A stretch of DNA of 64,000 bases from Sinohyriopsis cumingii (GCA_028554795.2 CM068842.1:25640590-25704589), one strand, 5' to 3'; shown: positions 46,513-60,311, counted from the stretch's first letter. The notes: generated from the sequence alone by a model not told the origin. Program-made: numbers and translations.

Positions 46513-47961
46513 CATTGATTCTGATTGTTCAGAACTTTGATCTTAAGGGTGCTCTGATCCTCAAATCCCAGCTCTGCAAGAGCTCTCTGTAGTGAGTGTC
46601 CTTCTTCCAGGACCTTCAGTTTCTGCTCCTTGACTCACTATTTTCAACTAGTCAGTTGTCATACAGTTTACTATGTGTTGGGAAAGCGATGGTATTGGTC
46701 TTATATTTTAAAATCCTGCAGAGAGCTATTCTATGTTTGATAAAAATTCCCTCCTACTACAAAATGATCTCTTTACATGGATTCACTATTATACGCATGT
46801 ACTAGCATCAAATTGTTAATGATTTCATTTTTGCCAATCAGAAATGTATCCTTTAATGATGAAAGCTTGACTCCCTTCAGATAGGAACTGTCTGATAACT
46901 TATTTTAACAACCATGAACTTTGATACCCATACAATTAATGGTTTGGTTTGGTTTCGCGCTTTATGGCATTGAACCACAAATAGGTTATTTAGTGCCGAG
47001 GCAATGTGAGTAAAGTGCTGTGCCCAACAACACACCATGATTGTCAGCCTGGGCTGATTCAGTTTTAGTAATATATCCACACCCTTTTGGTTGTGAGTCC
47101 AGCATGCCAAGCACTGAGTCAAAAAATCATAATGAATCTATTTTAGGCCAACAAAAAAAATGTGTGTTTCCTATTGCAGTGGTTTTAAAATTAGGGTAGG
47201 TAGGTTTTTTTTTTAAACATTATAAATATGATAAAGATTAGTATATATCGTGTATTAAACATCTCATGGACTCGGTTGAACCAGCTCAGTTAGATGCATA
47301 AATCAATTTTGGGAACTTTTTCTTTAAATGTTGTATACATTATACTGATTAGTATATATGATGTACTTAGCACTTCAGTTACTGGGATAAACCAACTCAG
47401 TCAGGTGCACAAATCAGTTTTGGGATTTGTTTTAAAAAATCATTTTTTTAACCATGGAGGAAAAAGTGCTAGGGTCAGCAATGAAAACAGGGACTGTTGG
47501 TTGATGGGAGGCCTTATTGTGCCTGTGGACCATTTGAACATTTGAAACAATGTATAATAATGTATCCACAAGCAAGACACTGATACATTCATCACAGTAA
47601 TTTCAAGGAGGTTGATATTCTCACACTGAAATGTACCATATTGCTATAAACAAAATCCATGATATGAATTTTAATCCTGTTGTGCAGATTATATTAAACT
47701 TTGTTTTATCTGTATATGTTTTTTTTAACCTTTGCTTTGACAGCCAATGAAAGAAATTAATTAGAAAAAAATTACAAGTTGGCTCATCCTCATTATATAA
47801 ATCAGTATAATTTGTAACATTTGTTAACTGCTACTAATACGATCAACACAACTACTTCAAATGTCATTATCATCATCATCATCATTGTCATCAGGATTCA
47901 GTGTTAGCTTGTCATTGCTGTAGTGCATGTTGGTCTGTTATTCTCATTTCTTCCAAACCAG
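46513..47961. other. AACS intron 2, last part
   Basis: No supported gene. At about 46940-47115 a stretch contains GTAAAGTGCTGTGCCCAACA and GGTTGTGAGTCCAGCATGCC, similar in style to a class of marine-invertebrate SINE or repeat ends, but I cannot define its limits. A (CAT)n run lies near 47868-47885. Confidence 0.4.
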
Positions 47962-48079
47962 GTCGTAGACAAGTCAAAAGGGATTGCTGACATACCTGAA
48001 TGGTTTCATGGGAGTCGACTCAACTTTGCAGAAAATTTACTTCGGTACAGGGATGACAGAATTGCAATCTGTGCTACAG
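47962..48079 (+). CDS. AACS: AACS coding exon 3
   Basis: An acceptor ending TTCCAAACCAG precedes 47962 and a donor GTTTGA follows 48079. The exon reads [20 protein letters not shown] and [20 protein letters not shown], the highly conserved 'GI-D-PEWF-GS-LN-AENLL' block at the junction of the ACAS_N and AMP-binding domains. It starts in phase 0 and ends in phase 1, which matches exon 4. The donor has the weak form G|GTTTGA. Confidence 0.92.
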
Positions 48080-48175
48080 GTTTGATTCACTTTCACGTCT
48101 TCTTTTGAATTAAAAGAATTACATCTGTATTGTAATGGATAGTCATGAAATGCTAGAAAGATTTTAGGTATACAG

Positions 48176-48616
48176 CATCTTTGCTAGTCAAGGTTTGGAT
48201 ATGTTAACCCTATCTACACCTTGGGCTGATCAAGCAGATATTTTAGCACTTTGTCCTAGCGACATCTATTGGATTTCATAGTTGCCTGCCTTAGTATGTA
48301 ATGCCAACTAACCAATAGTGTGTAACAGTGGTGCGTTGTACATCGGTCAAAAACAGTGAAGGCAATTGACTTCAAAAGGATACTTTGTAAGTTTAACATC
48401 GAAAAGCAGAAATTTGCTTATTTATGAGTCCATTCAAGTTGTGTGCTCCCTTTGTCTCTATCATCAAGGAACAGTGTTCATATTTGAGCAACTTAATTTT
48501 GATTGGATGTGGCACCACATCCAATGAAATTCACAGACCCAAAGCACAGAAATAGCTGCCTGATCTGCAAAGGTGTAGATAGGGTTAGTATGTTAGAACC
48601 TTGGCTAGCGAAGATG
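48176..48616. mobile_element. 441-bp MITE with about 100-bp TIRs and 9-bp target duplication
   Basis: The left end CATCTTTGCTAGTCAAGG and right end (minus strand) CATCTTCGCTAGCCAAGG are inverted repeats. They continue through AACCCTATCTACACCTT to about 100 bp at roughly 75% identity (48176-48277 and 48515-48616). The element is flanked by identical 9-bp GGTATACAG (48167-48175 and 48617-48625), a target-site duplication. There is no coding capacity. An internal palindrome, ATTGGATGTGG-CA-CCACATCCAAT, lies at 48502-48525. The 9-bp duplication suggests a Mutator-type or related transposase. It sits 96 bp downstream of AACS exon 3. Confidence 0.85.
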
Positions 48617-48625
48617 GGTATACAG

Positions 48626-49450
48626 GTATTGTTTGATTTATGCTGTAGATGTGTTCTTGAGGTTATGGCATAAATATAATTTAGCATAATTCAAAAGTAA
48701 TCAAAATGCATACTCGTCAGCTTCGCAGAAATCACCGCTCATGGTGTTTGCAATGGTCTTAAAACAAGCACAGTGGTACAAATTAAATGTTTTTTCCTCA
48801 TTATAAATGGCCCTAAAAGGAAGCACTTAAATTGGTGTAAATCGAGCATCATATGAAACATTAACTACAATGGAATATTCAGGTTCTGGCTGAAAAATGA
48901 TGAGAAAAAACCAGAGCTAAAAATTAGGATAGCCCTTTGCCTGGAGCCTGTATAAACATTACATGGGTCCCTGTTCCTCCTGCAGCTAAGTAACTAAGGG
49001 GCATGTTGATATTTTGATAATCTACTACTAAGGACAAATAGATTTTTACATACTGATTCTTCCTTCAAAACCCGCTTGGCCATGGCATGTGTGAGAAAAA
49101 TTTTCTGCAAGAAAATAAGTTCAATGACAATTTTAATCTTAGAATGGAATTTTCACATTTAGTTTGGAACTCTTACAGGAATTTCCTGATACCAAATGTG
49201 TGTGTTCTATAGTTGTTGCGCTTTATAACAGTATTGAATGGAGGTGTAAATGATCACTCATGACAGTGACATAATTATTGCACACATTCATCTTAATTTG
49301 CATAAAGACACAAGAGAACATTAAATATGACAAATAGATTTGTATTTTTGACACATACTTCATCTTTTTTACATGTTTATTTTGCATTGATAAAACAAGG
49401 GATGTAACTTCTACATTAAAGCAGTTATCTTTACAGTGATTTGTTTCAAC
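48626..49450. other. AACS intron 3 spacer
   Basis: AT-rich, no supported feature. Confidence 0.5.
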
Positions 49451-49454
49451 AACA

Positions 49455-49810
49455 TATGGTCAGAAACCAGCTTAGTTGCTATAACAAGAGTTGCTTGTAT
49501 ATGATTGTCAGAAACCAACTTAGTTGTTATAACAAGAGTTGCTTGTATATGATTTGATCAGAAACCAACTTAGTTGTTATAACAAGAGTTGCTTGTATAT
49601 GATTTGATCAGAAACCAGCTTAGTTGTTATAACAAGAGTTGCTTGTATATGATTTTATCAGAAACCAACTTAGTTGTTATAACAAGAGTTGCTTGTATAT
49701 GATTGTCAGAAACCAACTTAGTTGTTATAACAAGAGTTACTTGTATATGATTTGATCAGAAACCAACTTAGTTGTTATAACAAGAGTTGCTTGATTCGAT
49801 CAGAAATTTT
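49455..49810. repeat. 50-bp minisatellite in AACS intron 3, about 7 copies
   Basis: The unit is GATCAGAAACCAACTTAGTT, GTTATAACAAGAGTTGCTTG, TATATGATTT, with a shorter TGTCAGAAACC variant. Copies are highly similar. Confidence 0.92.
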
Positions 49811-50084
49811 GTATAGGTTAAAGTCTTCACGAGTAAAAAGATCCCAAACAATTCAACTAGAGTGAAGTTGATGGCACGCCATTGCAAAATACTAACTTTA
49901 TGGAACTGTTGTCTATATTCAACTGTTGTCTATTCAAGATTGAAAAAACAGCTTGACGTCATAAAGCCCCCATAATACATGTGTGTGTGTGTGTATTTAT
50001 ATATAAACATACACAGAGTAAACCCCCAATTTATGCATATATTGTGTTCTTGAGAAATCTCTCATATTCAAATTCATGCTACAT

Positions 50085-53000
50085 ATACAGGACTAATAAG
50101 ATCTACACTTGATGATGGCTACAGTGTGTATGGGCTCATAAACCATACCTCCAGATATTTGATTATAAAGGACTCTACCAAGATCTACACTTGATGATGG
50201 CTACAGTGTGTATGTGCTCATAAACCATACCTCTAGATGCTTGATTATACAGGACTAATAAGATCTACACTTGATGATGGCTACAGTGTGTATGTGCTCA
50301 TAAACCATACCTCCAGATGCTTGATTATACAGGACTAATAAGATCTACACTTGATGATGGCTACAGTGTGTATGTGCTCATAAACCATACCTCCAGATAT
50401 TTGATTATAAAGGACTCTACCAAGATCAACACTTGATGGTTACAGTGTATATGGGCTCATAAACCATACCTCCAGATGCTTGATTATACAGGACTCTACC
50501 AAGATCTACACTTGATGGCTACAATGTGTATTGGCTCATAAACCATACCTCCAGATGACTGATTATACAGGACTCTACCAAGATCTAAACTTGATGATGG
50601 GTACAATGTGTATGGGCTCATAAACCATACCTCCAGATGCTTGATTATACGGGACTCTACCAAGATCTACACTTGATGATGACTACAGTGTGTATGTGCT
50701 CATAAACCATACCTCCAGATGCTTGATTATACAGGACTAATAAGATCTACACTTGATGATGGCTACAGTGTGTATGGGCTCATAAACCATACCTTCAGAT
50801 GCTTGATTATACAGGACTAATAAGATCTACACTTGATGATGGCTACAGTGTATATGGGCTCATAAACCATACCTCCAGATGCTTGATTATACAGGACTAA
50901 TAAGATCTACACTTGATGATGGCTACAGTGTGTATGGGCTCATAAACCATACCTCCAGATGCTTGATTATACAGGACTAATAAGATCTACACTTGATGAT
51001 GGCTACAGTGTATATGGGCTCATAAACCATACCTCCAGATGCTTGATTATACAGGACTAATAAGATCTACACTTGATGATGGCTACAGTGTATATGGGCT
51101 CATAAACCATACCTCCAGATGCTTGATTATACAGGACTAATAAGATCTACACTTGATGATGGCTACAGTGTATATGGGCTCATAAACCATACCTCCAGAT
51201 GCTTGATTATACAGGACTCTGCCAAGATCTACACTTTATGATGGCTACAGTGTGTATGTGCTCATAAACCATACCTCCAGATGCTTGATTATACAGGACT
51301 AATAAGATCTACACTTGATGATGGCTACAGTGTATATGGGCTCATAAACCATACCTCCAGATGCTTGATTATACAGGACTAATAAGATCTACACTTGATG
51401 ATGGCTACAGTGTATATGGGCTCATAAACCATACCTCCAGATGCTTGATTATACAGGACTAATAAGATCTACACTTGATGATGGCTACAGTGTGTATGTG
51501 CTCATAAACCATACCTCCAGATGCTTGATTATACAGGACTAATAAGATCTACACTTGATGATGGCTACAGTGTGTATGGGCTCATAAACCATACCTTCAG
51601 ATGCTTGATTATACAGGACTAATAAGATCTACACTTGATGATGGCTACAGTGTGTATGGGCTCATAAACCATACCTCCAGATGCTTGATTATACAGGACT
51701 AATAAGATCTACACTTGATGATGGCTACAGTGTGTATGGGCTCATAAACCATACCTCCAGATGCTTGATTATACAGGACTAATAAGATCTACACTTGATG
51801 ATGGCTACAGTGTATATGGGCTCATAAACCATACCTCCAGATGCTTGATTATACAGGACTAATAAGATCTACACTTGATGATGGCTACAGTGTATATGGG
51901 CTCATAAACCATACCTCCAGATGCTTGATTATACAGGACTAATAAGATCTACACTTGATGATGGCTACAGTGTATATGGGCTCATAAACCATACCTCCAG
52001 ATGCTTGATTATACAGGACTAATAAGATCTACACTTGATGATGGCTACAGTGTATATGGGCTCATAAACCATACCTCCAGATGCTTGATTATACAGGACT
52101 AATAAGATCTACACTTGATGATGGCTACAGTGTATATGGGCTCATAAACCATACCTCCAGATGCTTGATTATACAGGACTCTGCCAAGATCTACACTTTA
52201 TGATGGCTACAGTGTGTATGTGCTCATAAACCATACCTCCAGATGCTTGATTATACAGGACTAATAAGATCTACACTTGATGATGGCTACAGTGTATATG
52301 GGCTCATAAACCATACCTCCAGATGCTTGATTATACAGGACTAATAAGATCTACACTTGATGATGGCTACAGTGTATATGGGCTCATAAACCATACCTCC
52401 AGATGCTTGATTATACAGGACTAATAAGATCTACACTTGATGATGGCTACAGTGTGTATGTGCTCATAAACCATACCTCCAGATGCTTGATTATACAGGA
52501 CTAATAAGATCTACACTTGATGATGGCTACAGTGTGTATGGGCTCATAAACCATACCTTCAGATGCTTGATTATACAGGACTAATAAGATCTACACTTGA
52601 TGATGGCTACAGTGTGTATGGGCTCATAAACCATACCTCCAGATGCTTGATTATACAGGACTAATAAGATCTACACTTGATGATGGCTACAGTGTATATG
52701 GGCTCATAAACCATACCTCCAGATGCTTGATTATACAGGACTCTGCCAAGATCTACACTTTATGATGGCTACAGTGTGTATGTGCTCATAAACCATACCT
52801 CCAGATATTTGATTATAAAGGACTCTACCAAGATCAACACTTGATGGCTACAGTGTATATGGGCTCATAAACCATACCTCCAGATGCTTGATTATACAGG
52901 ACTAATAAGATCTACACTTGATGATGGCTACAGTGTATATGGGCTCATAAACCATACCTCCAGATGCTTGATTATACAGGACTCTGCCAAGATCTACACT

Positions 53001-56000
53001 TGATGATGACTACAGTGTGTATGTGCTCATAAACCATACCTCCAGATGCTTGATTATACAGGACTAATAAGATCTACACTTGATGATGGCTACAGTGTGT
53101 ATGGGCTCATAAACCATACCTTCAGATGCTTGATTATACAGGACTAATAAGATCTACACTTGATGATGGCTACAGTGTATATGGGCTCATAAACCATACC
53201 TCCAGATGCTTGATTATACAGGACTCTGCCAAGATCTACACTTTATGATGGCTACAGTGTGTATGTGCTCATAAACCATACCTCCAGATATTTGATTATA
53301 AAGGACTCTACCAAGATCAACACTTGATGGTTACAGTGTATATGGGCTCATAAACCATACCTCCAGATGCTTGATTATACAGGACTCTACCAAGATCTAC
53401 ACTTGATGGCTACAATGTGTATTGGCTCATAAACCATACCTCCAGATGACTGATTATACAGGACTCTACCAAGATCTAAACTTGATGATGGGTACAATGT
53501 GTATGGGCTCATAAACCATACCTTTAGATGCTTGATTATACAGGACTAATAAGATCTACACTTGATGATGGCTACAGTGTGTATGGGCTGATAAACCTTA
53601 CTTCCAGATGCTTGACTATACAGGACTCTACCAAGATCTACACTTGATGGCTACAGTGTGTATGGGCTCATAAACCATACCTCCAGATGCTTGATTATAC
53701 AGGACTCTGCCAAGATCTACACTTGATGGCTACAATGTGTATGGGCTCATAAACCTTACCTCCAGATGCTTGATTATACAAGACTCTACCAAGATCTATA
53801 CTTTATGATGGCTACAATGTGTATGTGCTCATAAACCATACCTCCAGATGATTGATTATACAGGACTCTACCAAGATCAACACTTGATGGCTACAATGTG
53901 TATGGGCTCATAAACCATACCTCCAGATGCTTGATTATACAAGACTCTACCAAGATCTACACTTGATGATGACTACAGTGTGTATGTGCTCATAAACCAT
54001 ACCTCTGGATGCTTAATTATACAGGACTAGTAAGATCTACACTTGATGATGACTACAGTGTGTATGTGCTCATAAACCATACCTCCAGATGCTTAATTAT
54101 ACAGGACTAGTAAGATCTAAACTTGATGATGGGTACAATGTGTATGGGCTCATAAACCATACCTTCAGATGCTTGATTATACAGGACTAATAAGATCTAC
54201 ACTTGATGATGGCTACAGTGTATATGGGCTCATAAACCATACCTCCAGATGCTTGATTATACAGGACTCTACCAAGATCTACACTTGATGGCTACAATGT
54301 GTATTGGCTCATAAACCATACCTCCAGATGACTGATTATACAGGAATCTACCAAGATCTAAACTTGATGATGGGTACAATGTGTATGGGCTCATAAACCA
54401 TACCTTTAGATGCTTGATTATACAGGACTAGTAAGATCTACACTTGATGATGGCTACAGTGTGTATGGGCTGATAAACCTTACTTCCAGATGCTTGACTA
54501 TACAGGACTCTACCAAGATCTACACTTTATGATGGCTACAGTGTGTATGGGCTCATAAACCATACCTCCAGATGATTGATTATACAGGACTCTACCAAGA
54601 TCTACACTTGATGGCTACAGTGTGTATGGGCTCATAAACCATACCTCCAGATGATTGATTATACAGGACTCTACCAAGATCTACACTTGATGGCTACAGT
54701 GTGTATGGGCTCATAAACCATACCTACAGATGATTGATTATACAGGACTCTACCAAGATCTACACTTGATGGCTACAGTGTGTATGGGCTCATAAACCAT
54801 ACCTCCAGATGATTGATTATACAGGACTCTACCAAGATCAACACTTGATGGCTACAGTGTGTATGGGCTCATAAACCATACCTCCAGATGCTTGATTATA
54901 CAGGACTCTACCAAGATCTACACTTGATGATGGCTACAGTGTGTATGTGCTCATAAACCATACCTCCAGATGCTTGATTATACAGGACTCTGCCAAGATC
55001 TACACTTTATGATGGCTACAGTGTGTATGGGCTCATAAACCATACCTCCAGATGATTGATTATACAGGACTCTACCAAGATCTACACTTGATGGCTACAG
55101 TGTGTAGGGGCTCATAAACCATACCTCCAGATGCTTGATTATACAGGACTCTACCAAGATCTACACTTGATGATGGCTACAGTGTGTATGGGCTCATAAA
55201 CCATACCTCCAGATGATTGATTATACAGGACTCTACCAAGATCTACACTTGATGATGGCTACAGTGTGTATGGGCTCATAAACCATACCTCCAGATGCTT
55301 GATTATACAGGACTCTGCCAAGATCTACACTTGATGGCTACAATGTGTATGGGCTCATAAACCTTACCTCCAGATGCTTGATTATACAGGACTCTACCAA
55401 GATCTACACTTTATGATGGCTACAATGTGTATGGGCTCATAAACCATAACTCTAGATGCTTAATTATACAGGACTAGTAAGATCTACACTTGATGATGGC
55501 TACAATGTGTATGGACTCATAAACCATACCTACAGATGCTTGGTTATACAGGACTCTGCCTAGATCTACATTTGATGATGGCTACAATGTGTATTGGCTC
55601 ATAAACCATACCTCCAGATGATTGATTATACAGGACTCTACCAAGATCAACACTTGATGGCTACAGTGTGTATGGGCTCATAAACCATACCTCCAGATGC
55701 TTGAATATACATGACTCTACCAAGATCTACACTTGATGGCTACAATGTGTATGGGCTCATAAACCTTACCTCCAGATGCTTGATTATACAAGACTCTACC
55801 AAGATCTATACTTTATGATGGCTACAATGTGTATGTGCTCATAAACCATACCTCCAGATGATTGATTATACAGGACTCTACCAAGATCAACACTTGATGG
55901 CTACAATGTGTATGGGCTCATAAACCATACCTCCAGATGCTTGATTATACAAGACTCTACCAAGATCTACACTTGATGATGACTACAGTGTGTATGTGCT

Positions 56001-58605
56001 CATAAACCATACCTCTGGATGCTTAATTATACAGGACTAGTAAGATCTACACTTGATGATGACTACAGTGTGTATGTGCTCATAAACCATACCTCCAGAT
56101 GCTTAATTATACAGGACTAGTAAGATCTAAACTTGATGATGGGTACAATGTGTATGGGCTCATAAACCATACCTTCAGATGCTTGATTATACAGGACTAA
56201 TAAGATCTACACTTGATGATGGCTACAGTGTATATGGGCTCATAAACCATACCTCCAGATGCTTGATTATACAGGACTCTACCAAGATCTACACTTGATG
56301 GCTACAATGTGTATTGGCTCATAAACCATACCTCCAGATGACTGATTATACAGGAATCTACCAAGATCTAAACTTGATGATGGGTACAATGTGTATGGGC
56401 TCATAAACCATACCTTTAGATGCTTGATTATACAGGACTAGTAAGATCTACACTTGATGATGGCTACAGTGTGTATGGGCTGATAAACCTTACTTCCAGA
56501 TGCTTGACTATACAGGACTCTACCAAGATCTACACTTTATGATGGCTACAGTGTGTATGGGCTCATAAACCATACCTCCAGATGATTGATTATACAGGAC
56601 TCTACCAAGATCTACACTTGATGGCTACAGTGTGTATGGGCTCATAAACCATACCTCCAGATGATTGATTATACAGGACTCTACCAAGATCTACACTTGA
56701 TGGCTACAGTGTGTATGGGCTCATAAACCATACCTACAGATGATTGATTATACAGGACTCTACCAAGATCTACACTTGATGGCTACAGTGTGTATGGGCT
56801 CATAAACCATACCTCCAGATGATTGATTATACAGGACTCTACCAAGATCAACACTTGATGGCTACAGTGTGTATGGGCTCATAAACCATACCTCCAGATG
56901 CTTGATTATACAGGACTCTACCAAGATCTACACTTGATGATGGCTACAGTGTGTATGTGCTCATAAACCATACCTCCAGATGCTTGATTATACAGGACTC
57001 TGCCAAGATCTACACTTTATGATGGCTACAGTGTGTATGGGCTCATAAACCATACCTCCAGATGATTGATTATACAGGACTCTACCAAGATCTACACTTG
57101 ATGGCTACAGTGTGTAGGGGCTCATAAACCATACCTCCAGATGCTTGATTATACAGGACTCTACCAAGATCTACACTTGATGATGGCTACAGTGTGTATG
57201 GGCTCATAAACCATACCTCCAGATGATTGATTATACAGGACTCTACCAAGATCTACACTTGATGATGGCTACAGTGTGTATGGGCTCATAAACCATACCT
57301 CCAGATGCTTGATTATACAGGACTCTGCCAAGATCTACACTTGATGGCTACAATGTGTATGGGCTCATAAACCTTACCTCCAGATGCTTGATTATACAGG
57401 ACTCTACCAAGATCTACACTTTATGATGGCTACAATGTGTATGGGCTCATAAACCATAACTCTAGATGCTTAATTATACAGGACTAGTAAGATCTACACT
57501 TGATGATGGCTACAATGTGTATGGACTCATAAACCATACCTACAGATGCTTGGTTATACAGGACTCTGCCTAGATCTACATTTGATGATGGCTACAATGT
57601 GTATTGGCTCATAAACCATACCTCCAGATGATTGATTATACAGGACTCTACCAAGATCAACACTTGATGGCTACAGTGTGTATGGGCTCATAAACCATAC
57701 CTCCAGATGCTTGAATATACATGACTCTACCAAGATCTACACTTGATAGCTACAATGTATATGGGCTCATAAACCTTACCTCCAGATGCTTGAATATACA
57801 GGACTCTACCAAGATCTACACTTTATGATGGCTACAGTGTGTATGTGCTCATAAACCATACCTCCAGATGATTGATTATACAGGACTCTACCAAGATCTA
57901 CACTTTATGATGGCTACAGTGTGTATGGGCTCATAAACCATACCCCCAGATGATTGATTATACAGGACTCTACCAAGATCTACACTTTATGATGGCTACA
58001 GTGTGTATGGGCTCATAAACCATACCTCCAGATGATTGATTATACAGGACTCTACCAAGATCTACACTGGATGGCTACAGTGTGTATGGGCTCATAAACC
58101 ATACCTCCAGATGCTTGATTATACAGGACTCTACCAAGATCTACACTTGATGATGGCTACAGTGTGTATGGGCTTATAAACCATACCTCTAGATGCTTGA
58201 TTATACAGGACTAGTAAGATCTACATTTGATGATGGCTACAGTGTGTATGGGCTCATAAACCGTACCTCCAGATGCTTGATTATACAGGACTCTACCAAG
58301 ATCTAAACTTGATGATGGCTACAATGTGTATGTGCTCATAAACCGTACCTCCAGATGCTTGATTATGCAGGACTTTAGTAAAATCTAAACTTGATGATGG
58401 CTACAATATGTATGGGCTCATAAACCATACCTCCAAATGCTTGATTATACAGGACTCTACCAAGATCTATACTTGATGGCTACAGTGTGTATGTGCTCAT
58501 AAACCATACCTCCAGATGCTTGATTATACAGGACTTTAGTAAAAGCTAAACTTGATGATGGCTAAAATGTGTATGGGCTCATAAACCTAACCTCCAGATG
58601 CTTCA
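50085..58605. repeat. 80-bp satellite filling most of AACS intron 3, about 106 copies
   Basis: The unit of about 80 bp contains AAGATCTACACTTGATGATG, GCTACAGTGTGTATGGGCTC, ATAAACCATACCTCCAGATG and CTTGATTATACAGGACTAAT. Two main subtypes differ at the joint (ACTAATAAGATC or ACTCTACCAAGATC, compensated by GATGATGG or GATGG). The first dominates up to about 53.3 kb, the second after it. Most units carry an AGATCT (BglII) site. Larger blocks are duplicated, including a near-perfect 2,010-bp one. There is no long open frame. The array is over 70% of the intron. Confidence 0.97.
53710..57735. repeat. 2,010-bp tandem higher-order duplication inside the satellite
   Basis: Idiosyncratic variants at 53.71-55.72 kb recur 2,010 bp further on: the ACCTCTGGATGC unit at 54001 and 56011, the GTGTAGGGGCTC unit near 55105 and 57115, and the TACAGATGCTTGGTTATAC unit near 55531 and 57541. 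Copies are virtually identical in the lines compared, so the duplication is recent or still exchanging. Confidence 0.9.
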
Positions 58606-59470
58606 TCTGATACACAGTCAGGGACTTAAGCTCTTTCAGAGTGCATTTAAAACTTCCTCTTCAGAAAACATCAGTGTTCAAGACAAATTAACCATCATTC
58701 TATCATACATGATCAAAATTGGCTCTTCACTATGCTAACAAAGTATCTTCTAGCCCATCTAATCCTGTGTAGGCACAAATATCAAATCTTATACGCTGCA
58801 GAACCAAACTTTACTCCACCTTTTGACATACAAATTTGTCCTCACTTAGAAATGGCAAAAATTGAAGTTGGAAACATTTCAAAATTCTTCTACCAAATTG
58901 ACAATGTGGTTTTAAAAAATCTTCCAGAATAATATTTGATCTTTGCATAATTCTAAAGTCTTCAAGAAATCCCCGCTTTTTTCAAAGTAAATCCAATGAA
59001 ATCGGAGTCCCCTATTGTAGCCATATGTCCCTGTATATAGATGGTTTGAAAGATTGAGACAAAATTGGAACTGCTATTACAACACTCTATGACACTGTCT
59101 TGAGCCAGTTACTAGTTTTTACTGCTGAAATTACAGCCATTCTCAGAGTTTAGGATATATTGAAACCTCTCAAAAAACAAATTACATCCACCGTTTTGGA
59201 TTCCCTTTCCACTTTGAAAGCTTTGCAGAATCTTAAATCTGATACACTGTCAGGGTCTTAGATAATAGAGAAGCATGATGTTATCATACAATCTGGGAAA
59301 GGTATTAAGTACTTTTGGATACTTAGTCACCTTGGCATTAATGATAATGAAAGGGCAGATAAAGCAGCCAGAGCTACCCTGCACTCTACCATAATTCCCA
59401 AATGGAAGGTCCCATATAGTGACTTAAATTATTGTAATTTCCTGCACAATTCATTTTTCATTTTTTCATA
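58606..59470 (+). pseudogene. LINE remnant: pre-RNase H and RNase H region
   Basis: Plus-strand frames give a decayed polyprotein end. Near 58623 GLKLFQSAFKTSSSENISVQ matches the segment that follows the reverse transcriptase in Jockey/I-like LINEs. Near 59030 SIYTDGLKD (RNase H first strand, catalytic Asp kept) is followed by VFTAEITAILRV (second catalytic Glu), then LKALQNLKSDTLSGS and WILSHLGINDNERADKAARA (last motif) near 59320-59380. Several stops interrupt it. The fragment directly abuts the end of the 80-bp satellite. Confidence 0.7.
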
Positions 59471-59528
59471 CTTAACCTTTTGTTGGCACTCCATATTTAC
59501 CATTGTGCTGAAGTGATGTAAAGCAAAA

Positions 59529-59588
59529 CTACATACATACATACATACATACATACATACATACATACATACATACATACATACATAC
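59529..59588. repeat. (ACAT)n microsatellite
   Basis: About 14 ACAT units. Confidence 0.95.
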
Positions 59589-59820
59589 TTGTGAGAAGCA
59601 ATCAAAATTTTCAGTTTGCTAATTTAAAATTTCAAGCCTTTGACTTAACATTTGCTGATATTCACTATGGAAAGTCACTGCAGACAGTTAATGTACTTTT
59701 AATGTGGTTTCAGTGATTTAAGGCACTCCATTTCTCAAGAAATGCATAATTCCACACTAAATGAAATATTTATAAGTTTGCAGAATCAGCATTGCCTGAA
59801 TATTGACATGATTATTACAG

Positions 59821-59934
59821 GTGAGAGTGGTAAGAAAATTACTAAGAAGACTTACAGAGAGCTATATCAGTCCGTTGCACTGTATGCTGCAGCCATGAAA
59901 AAAATGGGTGTCAAGAAAGGAGACCGTGTTGTGG
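59821..59934 (+). CDS. AACS: AACS coding exon 4
   Basis: The acceptor ATTATTACAG precedes 59821 and the donor GTAAGA follows 59934. The exon completes a Gly codon from exon 3 and reads [20 protein letters not shown], then [16 protein letters not shown], and ends in phase 1. This is the start of the AMP-binding domain: 'T--EL---VA--A-A---MGV-KGDRVVGY'. It is close to vertebrate AACS over its whole length. Confidence 0.93.
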
Positions 59935-60311
59935 GTAAGACACTGTGACTATGAATAGGGGTAAGGTGAACTGTATATCCATTTTTGAGGCAATCTTACC
60001 TTACATTTTCAGAAGGCACTCTGTTATTTAGAATATTATAAATTCATTTACTTTCAAGGTATTTATTTTCATAAATTGGTAAGAAAATGTGATTTTATTG
60101 TCATTAGGAATCTCTAATGCATCTTTACAGGTTGATATGTGGCCACTTTTCCATCATGGATATTTAAAAATCAAGAATTCTCCATCTGGCCAATTTAATC
60201 AAATTTTTGCTTCCTTACATTTCTCATTTATTCCCAGAATGATGATACCAGTTCCCATTTCTAGTCCCCCTGGAAAAAACTATCAATTTTATTTGTCATT
60301 TTTAAAAAAAC

